Assembly: GCA_903845055.1 (NCBI GenBank)
Contig: CAIMWF010000103.1
Location: 19,743-83,742 of the forward strand
DNA length: 64,000 nt
Direction: 5' to 3'
From: an uncultured Bacteroidales bacterium
Lineage (GTDB): Bacteria > Bacteroidota > Bacteroidia > Bacteroidales > FEN-979
Notes under the pieces: generated by a model
Told to the model about the DNA's origin: nothing
The model's input: only the letters and a program-made list of their open reading frames with translations
The model's database searches: none
Shown here: one piece after another, positions 35,521 through 43,399 of the stretch
Layout of the letters: each line of letters begins with the position of its first letter
Position numbering within the stretch: the first letter of the stretch is position 1
Made by a program: the position numbers and the translations under genes

Positions 35521-38500
35521 TTATTTGCTTTTTTGTTTTGCCGGATTGAAAAACAATTCACCGAATGTGGAAAAGTCTCGCTGGTATTTTATACCGACAC
35601 CCTGGGTGTAGGGGGCATTGTTGTTCAGGATGTTGAGGGTGTTGGTGCGGTTAAAGGCACGAACCCGCCAGCGCCTGTTTTTGGTCAGTACATATTCTAT
35701 GTTGATGTCACCCACGATCGTATTTGACTGCTGTGCCGCGCTCTTGTTGGTGTAGGAGTTCATCCCGAAGGTGCCGTCGATCAGCAGCCGGTCGTCAAAG
35801 AGCTGCGTGGAAATACCCACGTCGAACTCCTGCTGCGTGGTGCTTGTGCCCGGTTTGTAGTTCATGTTCACATTGACATTCGGTGATATCTGCGACATAA
35901 GGCTGTTGATCTGGTTTGTGACCAGTGACATGGCCGTTCCGCTGACGTCGACGGTCGTTCCCGAATTGGTGATCACGGGCTTGAACTGGTTCATGACCAG
36001 AAGGTAGATGGTCTGGTCGGCCATGACGGCGGCATTGTTGGTGTCGATCACCGAGAAAACCTGCGATTTGATGCTCTCCTCCACATTCGGCATGCTGATA
36101 GCAAAAGAGATGTCGGGATTCATCAGCTTCCCGTTCAGCCTGATAATGCACTCAACAGGCACCCGCAATCCCTCCTGGTCTGAGCCGGGCTGAACGACCC
36201 CTTTCAACGGGGCCTTTGTCTTGTAAACAGCACTGATGGAGATGTTTGCGTCGGCCGGGTCGCCAGTCCAGCTGATGGTTCCGCCCTCCCGGATGGACAT
36301 CGGGAGACGGAGGTAGTTTTTCAGCTGGAACAAAAAGAAACCCTTTGAAACCGTATAGGTTCCCGAAAGCGTAAAGGGAGTGGTGGGCGTCATGCTCATC
36401 AGGAGGTTTCCGCTGCCCGACCCCTTCAGGTTTCCAAGCTGGTTCGGGAAGAAAACTTCAACTTCGGCATCCTGGTTCACCCGCAACCCGATATCCAGGG
36501 AGAGGCCGTTGGTGTTGATCCGGGGTTTTTCCTCCGCCATTTTCAGACTGTCGGCATTCGGACTGACAAAGATGATGTAATCGGCCTGTCCTACCGAGCG
36601 GGTGAGGTCGATGGGAATCACCACATGTGTTTTCCCTCCGTTTATGGCCTTTACGGTGATGCTGATATTCTCGGGCGGTCCGGTAATGCTGGCAGTGCCC
36701 GTTGCGCGGGCATTGCCGTAGAAAATATTGTTCTGGGCCCTGGTGTTGCTGAAGGCCGCAAAATCATCCATCTCGGCATGCAGGTCTAGCCACAGGTTGC
36801 TGAAGTTGTGATGCGTGATCCTCCCGTTCAGGGTTGCCTTGTGCCCCAGCGAATCATAAATGGTGATATTGTTGAAGAGAAAAGCATTCGTATCGATCGT
36901 AACCACATCGGCAAAAGAATAGGGCACATTGAGGTAGTTGACCTTGAATTCGGTGCGGGTCAGTTTCAGCTGACCCGAAATGCCCGGTTTTGCCGGGGTA
37001 CCCTTTATTTTGACATGACCGGAGGCGAACCCGTTCACCCCCGACATGAAACTGGCGACAAACGGACCGACCATCTTCAGATTCAGGTTCTTCAGCTCCA
37101 GGTCGAAATCGAAATGGGGATTCTTCTTTTCAAGGTAATAACTCCCGGAGAGCGAGAATGGGATGTTCGTGCCGACGTTCCCGGTGTAGAGGATTTCTGC
37201 CAGCAGATCAAACCGTGAAGTCTCCTGGTCAAATTTCACCCTGAAGGTTGCATCGCCCAGCAACTCCTTGTTGAACTTGAATTTGCCCACCCTCAGGTCG
37301 GCAAGCAGTGCGATGTTTTTATAGGGGTTTGCAATCTTGAAGTTACCACTCAGTATCCCGTCAAAATCAATCGCCGTGCTCCCGAGAAGCTGGTCAAGTT
37401 TCGAAATATCCACCTTGTTGAAGCCTATGTTCAGGGTGTCTGACCGGTCAGCCGAAAGCGTACCGCCAACTTTGATGAATTGTTCTCCCGATGTCAGGAT
37501 AAGTTTCGATATCCTGACCGAAGAGCTGTCGATCATGACCATGTTTTCGGGATCGACGGTCCAGTACTGGTCGTTCACAAAGAGATTCAGCTTTTGCAAT
37601 TTCGCCTTGATGACCGGGCTGTCGCGGAAACTTACAAAACCGTCCAGTTCACTGGGATGTGCATTCCCGTACCAGCTGAGCTGGTAAAGGATGCTGTCGC
37701 GCCTTACGTCGGACTTCAGCAGGAAATCGTCGAATTTAACCTCCAGCGAGTCTTTTTGGTTTCCTTTTTTCAGGTAGAGACGGGAAGCCCCGGATTTAAC
37801 AGAGAGGTTGTCGATGCTGGTTTCAGCATTCAGGTACCAGTCGTCGAATTCCAGGTTGTTCAAATAAAGAGCGGGCGATTTGCCCTTCATGACCAGCGAC
37901 CCCCGCTCTTCGTTGTAACTGCCTTTAAAGGTGCTTGAGGGTGAAATCCGCAGGAATGGCAGGAATACGTTGGTCACCTCATCCGATTCCTTGAATTTAA
38001 CCACGTAGTTCATCACCTGGTTCGCATGCCCCTGTGGGTTGTGGGTCACCGATTCGTGCATGTTGAATGACGCCAGGTAATTCTGGATGAAGGTCGTGAG
38101 GGATGGAATCAGCTCCCTGAATGAAAAATCACCGGTAACATCGGCATCCACATAATCGCTCTGGAGATGGTAGCTTTTCCCGGAGGCGGTATCCTGTCGT
38201 GTCAGCAGGGCGAAATGGTCCATCGTGATGTGTTTGAACCCCTCCAGGTAGTCCGCGCTGTCGATGGTGATCGAGCCGTCAATATTGTCGAGGTTTGTTC
38301 CCTTAAAACCTACGCTGACATTGGCGGACAGGACTTCAACCGAATCGCGTTTCAGCAGTTTCAGTTTGAACAGGTCGGCAAGATAGATCCGGGCGGTGAA
38401 ATTAAAGGCGGGCAGGGTGTCTGAAATGTCGACCATCCCGTCAAAGTCAAGTTTCAGGTTTTGATCGCCGGCACTGAATTTCCCGCGGAAGGTTTCATTG

Positions 38501-39975
38501 GCAAACAATCCCGAAACCCCGAGGTTTTTGTAATTATACCCGTTTACAAATACCGAGTCGATGTGCAGGTTCATCGACAGGTCGGCTTTTGCAAGGCTCA
38601 GCCCCCTGCCGGTAACGTCGCCCCGCATGGAAACAACCCCCAGGTCCTTCGGATCTCCGACCAGTTTCCCGATATCGAACGACTCAACGTCGAGCTGGCC
38701 TTTGTAACCGAGCAGCGAGCTTCCTTTCTGCTTTGTCAGGGTAAGGTCGGTGGCGATATTCCCCAGGTTGGTGTTCACCCTGGCGTTTGCAACGAAATCG
38801 TTGTAGAAGCCGGTAAAAGTACCTTTCAACCCCACCACCCCGATGTTTGCAAGCACGCCCGGCAGCTCGATCTTATTCATTTCGCCCGGGATCCGCAACC
38901 CTTCAATATCTTCCTTGTTGGTGTTCATCTCCTTGATGTTCATGTCAATGAAGGTCTCTTCGACATCAGGCAGCCCGCTGGCACTGATATTTCCATAGAA
39001 AAAGGTGTTTTTTCCGAAGGCGAACCGCAGGTCGCGGATCTTAAAATTGTTCACCGTTCCCCGGATATTGGCCGACAGCCTGACACGGTCCTTCATCACG
39101 GCGATTTCCGGGGCAAAATACCCGATGTCCTCAATGTCGAGGTAAGAGGGTTCAATCGTTGCCTGGATGTTGACCTTGTTCAGGAAGTCGTTGTAGGCCC
39201 CCCAGTGATCGTAGAGGAAATCGAATCGGAGCGACAGGTCCGAATTGTCGGTGATGATCTTGAGATGGTGGGCCTTGAGAAACCCCGGTCCCACCTGGAA
39301 TTCCCCGCTCAGGTCGTGAAGCACCAGCCCGCAGCGTTCCTTTGCGGCGAGATGCTTAATGTTGGCATGAATGGTATCGCCAACAAAGGTGAAATCGGTA
39401 ATGTCGAGGTTGATGCCGGATACATCCAGGTTGGTGTAGTCCATGCCCTTCGGTGCAAGCGGGGCATTTTTATTCTGGAGGTGGAAATGGGTGTCGGCCA
39501 GGTGCACTGCCGATACGGAAATGTCCCAGGGTGCCGATGGCGTGGTGTCCTTTTTTGTCTGCGGGCTGGTAGATGCGAAATGGCTGAGGATGTACTGCAG
39601 GTTCAGCGTCGAGTCGCCCTTTTGGATGAGCAACTGCACGTTCCCTTTATCGATATAAACGCGGTTGATGTTGATCCTGTGTTTCCTGAACCGGATGAAG
39701 CCCGGCCTGAGCCCCAGTTCATGGGCTGAAAAGAGAACCTCCCGGTGCCGGTCGAGGATGGAAATGTCCTCGATGATGAGCCCGTTCTTAAATGAAAGGT
39801 TAAACCCCCTGATGCGGCATTCGGTCTTCAGTTCCCCCGAAAGGTAGCTGGCGGCTGCCCTTGCCAGCATCGTCTGCATGGCATCGCTCCTGAGCACCAG
39901 GTAAATGGTGAATATCAGCGAGAAAATCGCCGTCAGCGCGTAAAGCAATATTTTTGAAACTGTTTTTATGATAAT
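35521..39975 (-). CDS. tamB: TamB-like translocation/assembly module protein (DUF490)
   Basis: A protein of about 1484 residues with a single N-terminal membrane anchor (KILLYALTAIFSLIFTIYLVLRS region), a long beta-helical body of AsmA/TamB type spanning the periplasm, and the conserved C-terminal DUF490 domain (about the last 400 residues, with GTYTVSKGFFLFQLKNYL and VECIIRLNGKLMNPDISF). TamB proteins move lipids or assemble outer-membrane proteins. No ATG lies before the anchor in a sensible place. The frame stays open into the divergent tsaD gene up to 40095, which is unlikely to be used. I place the start at an ATT (39975); the TTG at 39948 is the other choice. The divergent tsaD-tamB pair recurs in Bacteroidota. 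Confidence 0.88.
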   Translation of the reverse strand: MIIKTVSKILLYALTAIFSLIFTIYLVLRSDAMQTMLARAAASYLSGELKTECRIRGFNLSFKNGLIIEDISILDRHREVLFSAHELGLRPGFIRFRKHRININRVYIDKGNVQLLIQKGDSTLNLQYILSHFASTSPQTKKDTTPSAPWDISVSAVHLADTHFHLQNKNAPLAPKGMDYTNLDVSGINLDITDFTFVGDTIHANIKHLAAKERCGLVLHDLSGEFQVGPGFLKAHHLKIITDNSDLSLRFDFLYDHWGAYNDFLNKVNIQATIEPSYLDIEDIGYFAPEIAVMKDRVRLSANIRGTVNNFKIRDLRFAFGKNTFFYGNISASGLPDVEETFIDMNIKEMNTNKEDIEGLRIPGEMNKIELPGVLANIGVVGLKGTFTGFYNDFVANARVNTNLGNIATDLTLTKQKGSSLLGYKGQLDVESFDIGKLVGDPKDLGVVSMRGDVTGRGLSLAKADLSMNLHIDSVFVNGYNYKNLGVSGLFANETFRGKFSAGDQNLKLDFDGMVDISDTLPAFNFTARIYLADLFKLKLLKRDSVEVLSANVSVGFKGTNLDNIDGSITIDSADYLEGFKHITMDHFALLTRQDTASGKSYHLQSDYVDADVTGDFSFRELIPSLTTFIQNYLASFNMHESVTHNPQGHANQVMNYVVKFKESDEVTNVFLPFLRISPSSTFKGSYNEERGSLVMKGKSPALYLNNLEFDDWYLNAETSIDNLSVKSGASRLYLKKGNQKDSLEVKFDDFLLKSDVRRDSILYQLSWYGNAHPSELDGFVSFRDSPVIKAKLQKLNLFVNDQYWTVDPENMVMIDSSSVRISKLILTSGEQFIKVGGTLSADRSDTLNIGFNKVDISKLDQLLGSTAIDFDGILSGNFKIANPYKNIALLADLRVGKFKFNKELLGDATFRVKFDQETSRFDLLAEILYTGNVGTNIPFSLSGSYYLEKKNPHFDFDLELKNLNLKMVGPFVASFMSGVNGFASGHVKIKGTPAKPGISGQLKLTRTEFKVNYLNVPYSFADVVTIDTNAFLFNNITIYDSLGHKATLNGRITHHNFSNLWLDLHAEMDDFAAFSNTRAQNNIFYGNARATGTASITGPPENISITVKAINGGKTHVVIPIDLTRSVGQADYIIFVSPNADSLKMAEEKPRINTNGLSLDIGLRVNQDAEVEVFFPNQLGNLKGSGSGNLLMSMTPTTPFTLSGTYTVSKGFFLFQLKNYLRLPMSIREGGTISWTGDPADANISISAVYKTKAPLKGVVQPGSDQEGLRVPVECIIRLNGKLMNPDISFAISMPNVEESIKSQVFSVIDTNNAAVMADQTIYLLVMNQFKPVITNSGTTVDVSGTAMSLVTNQINSLMSQISPNVNVNMNYKPGTSTTQQEFDVGISTQLFDDRLLIDGTFGMNSYTNKSAAQQSNTIVGDINIEYVLTKNRRWRVRAFNRTNTLNILNNNAPYTQGVGIKYQRDFSTFGELFFNPAKQKSK

Positions 39976-39979
39976 TTTG
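39972..39979 (+). promoter_or_regulatory. -7 promoter box directly in front of tsaD
   Basis: TAATTTTG matches TAnnTTTG and ends 8 bp before the ATG at 39988. The expected leader is about 4 nt, so the mRNA may be practically leaderless. The box overlaps the predicted tamB start on the other strand. Confidence 0.55.
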
Positions 39980-39987
39980 CGTCCGTT

Positions 39988-41028
39988 ATGAAAACATTTA
40001 TCCTGGGTATTGAATCCTCCTGCGACGACACGTCGGCAGCCGTCATATGCAACGATATGATCCTGTCGAATGTCACCGCCGGGCAGGACGTTCATAAAAA
40101 TTTCGGGGGCGTTGTTCCTGAACTGGCCTCACGTGCCCATCAGCAAAACATCATCCCGGTTATAGAAACAGCCATCCAAAAGGCAAATATACGTAAAAAT
40201 CAACTTTCAGCCGTTGCCTTTACACGCGGTCCGGGGTTGCTGGGGTCCCTGCTGGTAGGGACCTCTTTTGCAAAGGCATTTGCTCTCGGGCTGAACATCC
40301 CGCTCATCGAGGTCGATCACCTGCAAGCCCATATCCTGAGCCATTTTATCAGGAACTCAGAGTCGACAAACCCCGTTCCGCGGTTCCCGTTTATCTGCCT
40401 CACCGTTTCGGGCGGGCATACCCAGATCGTGCTGATCAGGGATTATTTCGATATGGAGGTGATCGGTCAGACCATCGATGACGCTGCCGGCGAGGCTTTC
40501 GACAAGTCGGCGAAGATCATGGGACTCCCTTACCCCGGCGGACCGCTGATCGACAAACTGGCGGCAGGGGGCGATCCCCGGCGCTTTGCCTTTGCGCGGC
40601 CGAACATCCCGGGGCTCGATTTCAGCTTCAGCGGCCTGAAAACTTCATTTCTCTATTTCCTGCGCGATGAATTGAAACGTGATCCCGCCTTCATTGAAAA
40701 CAACAAACCTGATCTTTGCGCCTCCATCCAGTCGACCATCATCGACATCCTCATGGCGAAACTGACCCTTGCCCTGGAGCAGACGCGGTTGCTCCACTCC
40801 CGTTCCCAGTTGCCGGATGTGGCCATTGCCGGCGGCGTATCCGCCAATTCGGGACTCAGACAGGCACTGGAGGATGCAAAGGTCCGCCTTGGCTGGAACA
40901 TCTTCATCCCTCCCCTGCAGTATTCAACCGACAATGCCGCCATGATTGCCGTGGCCGGTTATTTTAAATTCCTGAAAAGCGAATTTGGGAGCCAGTCGTC
41001 GGTGCCTTATGCCAGAAATGTTTTATAA
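39988..41028 (+). CDS. tsaD: tRNA N6-adenosine threonylcarbamoyltransferase
   Basis: A 346-residue Kae1/TsaD protein, which transfers the threonylcarbamoyl group to A37 of ANN-decoding tRNAs in the cytoplasm. It has the ASKHA fold with GIESSCDDTSAAV at the N-terminus, metal-binding His111 and His115 in DHLQAH, the VSGGHTQ loop, and GGVSANSGLR plus DNAAMIA near the C-terminus. Length and motifs are complete. It is divergent from tamB. Its promoter sits almost on the start codon. Four 7-bp GGCAATA repeats begin 14 bp after the stop. Confidence 0.97.
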   Translation: MKTFILGIESSCDDTSAAVICNDMILSNVTAGQDVHKNFGGVVPELASRAHQQNIIPVIETAIQKANIRKNQLSAVAFTRGPGLLGSLLVGTSFAKAFALGLNIPLIEVDHLQAHILSHFIRNSESTNPVPRFPFICLTVSGGHTQIVLIRDYFDMEVIGQTIDDAAGEAFDKSAKIMGLPYPGGPLIDKLAAGGDPRRFAFARPNIPGLDFSFSGLKTSFLYFLRDELKRDPAFIENNKPDLCASIQSTIIDILMAKLTLALEQTRLLHSRSQLPDVAIAGGVSANSGLRQALEDAKVRLGWNIFIPPLQYSTDNAAMIAVAGYFKFLKSEFGSQSSVPYARNVL

Positions 41029-41041
41029 GGGGGTTGGACCA

Positions 41042-41069
41042 GGCAATAGGCAATAGGCAGTAGGCAATA
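41042..41069. repeat. 7-bp tandem repeat after tsaD
   Basis: Four 7-bp units: GGCAATA twice, GGCAGTA and GGCAATA. An AT-rich TTTTTAAT-type repeat follows at about 41105-41130. Together they fill most of the 135-bp gap before the convergent lipoprotein gene. Confidence 0.9.
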
Positions 41070-41163
41070 GCAGCAGTCAAACTGCCAGCTCACTATCAAC
41101 CAGTAATTATTAATTTTTAATTTTTAATTGGAAATAATCTCCGGCAATTTTTCCCAGTGGAGG

Positions 41164-42012
41164 TTATTTTGTCCCAAGTACCTGGAACCGTTCGTCATCT
41201 GCAGGCCAGAAACTGTTTTTGGCACGGTTGTAATGGTAATAATCCTCCATCTGAACACCCTCGGGAAGATGTTTGGCAATGTACTGGTTCATGAAGAAAT
41301 CGTAGAGGTATCCCGCATGTTTTTTTCCAAGATAGCTTGCCATTTCATAAATGTCCTTTACTGCAAGCGAATCGATCCGGTACTTGTATTTCACCCTGCC
41401 TGTAAAGGGATCGCTGTAAAAACGGCCTTCGAATGAATCGTAGATGGTTGACGTGGCGTAAAGCACCGTTTTCTTTGCATTTTCGGTATTGGCCTTGCTC
41501 AGGTCGAACCAGCAGCCGAAATCCACGGCGTTAACATTTGTTTTCTTGTAATAAATCGTATCCATGTACGATTCCTGGTCCTCCACGGGGTAAAAATACT
41601 CATCAAGCTGCATCTGCGATATATCGAGCACATACGACTGGGGTTTGCCGGTCATGAATGAATCGATGGCATCATCCAGGTATACATTGAAGCCGAGGTT
41701 CCTCAGTTCCCCGATAAAATTGTTCATGTATGTTTCGAGCAGGAGGCTGTCGCTGAGATATTGCATGAAGTGGCTCTCAGCCCAGAGCGCAGAATCCTGC
41801 TGTTCCTGCGAAAGTTCGCTTAAGTTTTTGACCGATTCGCCCTTATGGCTGAATTTAAACACATTGTCGGGTGGCATCACCAGTAGGTTTAGCACATGCG
41901 GTGAATTGATGAAGGTATTGGCCACTTTCCGCTCGGGGGTGCACGAGGGCATGACGAGCAGCCCCGACGCCAGGAACAAGAGAATAAACACCGGGTAAAA
42001 CCTTAATTTCAC
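41164..42012 (-). CDS. Hypothetical lipoprotein
   Basis: A 282-residue protein with a signal peptide ending in a lipobox (VMPSC, Cys24). The body is mixed alpha/beta with several acidic/Tyr-rich stretches (DEYFYPVEDQESY) and no motif I can assign; I believe related lipoproteins occur in other Bacteroidales. It is convergent with tsaD and transcribed from a likely promoter at 42054-42061, so it appears to be a single-gene unit. The next minus-strand gene, the flavodiiron protein, ends 107 bp upstream of its start. Confidence 0.75.
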   Translation of the reverse strand: MKLRFYPVFILLFLASGLLVMPSCTPERKVANTFINSPHVLNLLVMPPDNVFKFSHKGESVKNLSELSQEQQDSALWAESHFMQYLSDSLLLETYMNNFIGELRNLGFNVYLDDAIDSFMTGKPQSYVLDISQMQLDEYFYPVEDQESYMDTIYYKKTNVNAVDFGCWFDLSKANTENAKKTVLYATSTIYDSFEGRFYSDPFTGRVKYKYRIDSLAVKDIYEMASYLGKKHAGYLYDFFMNQYIAKHLPEGVQMEDYYHYNRAKNSFWPADDERFQVLGTK

Positions 42013-42053
42013 AACGATTGCTTGATCAGGTAAAGGTGAAAACTATAAAAATG

Positions 42054-42061
42054 CAAATTTA
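42054..42061 (-). promoter_or_regulatory. -7 promoter box for the hypothetical lipoprotein gene
   Basis: TAAATTTG on the minus strand matches TAnnTTTG, about 40 bp before the ATG at 42012. Confidence 0.5.
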
Positions 42062-42118
42062 GTATTTCCCGGGGTATATTCCATCCTGAAGGTTCAGAAA
42101 GGGCGGCACCCGGGACTG

Positions 42119-43324
42119 TTAAAGTTCCTGCAAAAACCGTTCCCCGAATTTTCTTCCGTACGCCACGCATTTATCCCGTACATCGTGATGAGGTGTGAAT
42201 TTCACCATCAATCCCTCGTCTATGACACTGAGTTTGAGATTGCTCATGGCCGAAGTCATGATTTTCGCAGCCTCGCCGCTCCAGCCGTACGATCCGAAGG
42301 CAGCAGCCAGTTTATTGCGGTCGCGGATGGGGTTGATCAGCGCGAAGACCTGGTAAACGGGCAGCAGGATGTTCTGGCTGAAGGTCGGGCAGCCCAGCAC
42401 GATGGCCGAGGCGCTGATGATCTTCTGCTCCAGTGTGGCCAGGTCCATTTTCTCGATGTCGCACAGGTCAACATCGATATCGCCGGCCTGCTTCATCCCG
42501 TCGGCGATCATGGCTGCGATGACACCCGTATTCTGGTAAGCCGAAACGTACCCGAGGAAAACCCGGTTCGCCTGCTGTTCGTGCATCGCCTCCAGGGCAT
42601 ATTGCTCGGAGAGATCGACATATTTTTTCCAGTTCTCCCGCAAAATCGCGCCATGACCCGGACAGATTGTCACGATCTCCAGCGGCCGTATGCGTTCGAT
42701 GGCCTGCAGCATGAACCTGCTGTAGGGTTTCATGATCACGTTGTAATAATAGCGGAAAGCGTCGTCGAAATCGCCTACCGCATCGTCGAACATCCCCTCG
42801 TTGCAGTAATGTTCGCCGAAAATATCACAGGTGAAGAGCAGTTTCTCCTCCTGCAGGTACGACATGATCGAATCGGGCCAGTGAAGGTTTGCCGCGGCGA
42901 CAAACTGCAGGGTCCGGTCGCCAAGGTCGAGCGTCTGGCCATCTTTCACAATGATGTGGGGAATCTCGAAGCCAAGCAGGTCCTTCAGGTACCTGATGGC
43001 GTTGCCGCTGCCCACAACGCGGGCGCGCGGGGCAATCTCCAGCAGCCTGGCAAGGCATCCCGAGTGGTCGGGTTCTGTGTGATTTACAACGATGTATTCG
43101 ATTTCGGAAGGATCGGTAACGGTCTTCAGCTTGGCAAGATAAACATCCCAGAACTTCTCCTTGACGGTTTCAACAACGGTCTTTTTCGCAGCGTTGATGA
43201 AATATGAGTTGTAGGTTGTCCCGTACTTGGTCTCCATCACCACATCGAAGGTAACGATGTCGTGATCGAGAACCCCGATCCAGCTTACAGTATCTGTGAT
43301 TTTAAGAACTTTATTGTCGGGCAT
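42119..43324 (-). CDS. Flavodiiron protein (FprA-type A flavoprotein)
   Basis: A 401-residue cytoplasmic enzyme reducing O2 to water and/or NO to N2O. The metallo-beta-lactamase domain (1-250) has a complete di-iron ligand set: His82, Glu84 and Asp86 in NHTEPDH, His148 in NLHWPD, Asp167 in TCDIFG and His224 in CPGHG. The flavodoxin domain (about 255-395) binds FMN, with [13 protein letters not shown] and GSYGWSGEA loops. Electrons should come from a rubredoxin or ferredoxin encoded elsewhere. It suits an anaerobe facing occasional oxygen. It starts 75 bp after parC ends; co-transcription with parC is possible but unproven. Confidence 0.95.
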   Translation of the reverse strand: MPDNKVLKITDTVSWIGVLDHDIVTFDVVMETKYGTTYNSYFINAAKKTVVETVKEKFWDVYLAKLKTVTDPSEIEYIVVNHTEPDHSGCLARLLEIAPRARVVGSGNAIRYLKDLLGFEIPHIIVKDGQTLDLGDRTLQFVAAANLHWPDSIMSYLQEEKLLFTCDIFGEHYCNEGMFDDAVGDFDDAFRYYYNVIMKPYSRFMLQAIERIRPLEIVTICPGHGAILRENWKKYVDLSEQYALEAMHEQQANRVFLGYVSAYQNTGVIAAMIADGMKQAGDIDVDLCDIEKMDLATLEQKIISASAIVLGCPTFSQNILLPVYQVFALINPIRDRNKLAAAFGSYGWSGEAAKIMTSAMSNLKLSVIDEGLMVKFTPHHDVRDKCVAYGRKFGERFLQEL

Positions 43325-43399
43325 ATTCAGGTTTGATGGTTATGATGAAAATGGTGATGCAATATATCCGTATTGGATGGCAGTAATATTTTTTCCTGG

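Noticed and set aside
38461..39729. A 422-codon open frame opposite tamB, and similar long frames opposite degQ (19662-20822), the flavodiiron gene (42185-43207) and the giant surface gene (53322-54242, 55143-56081).
   Set aside because: They are mirror frames of well-identified genes caused by codon bias. Their translations show no domains and odd composition.
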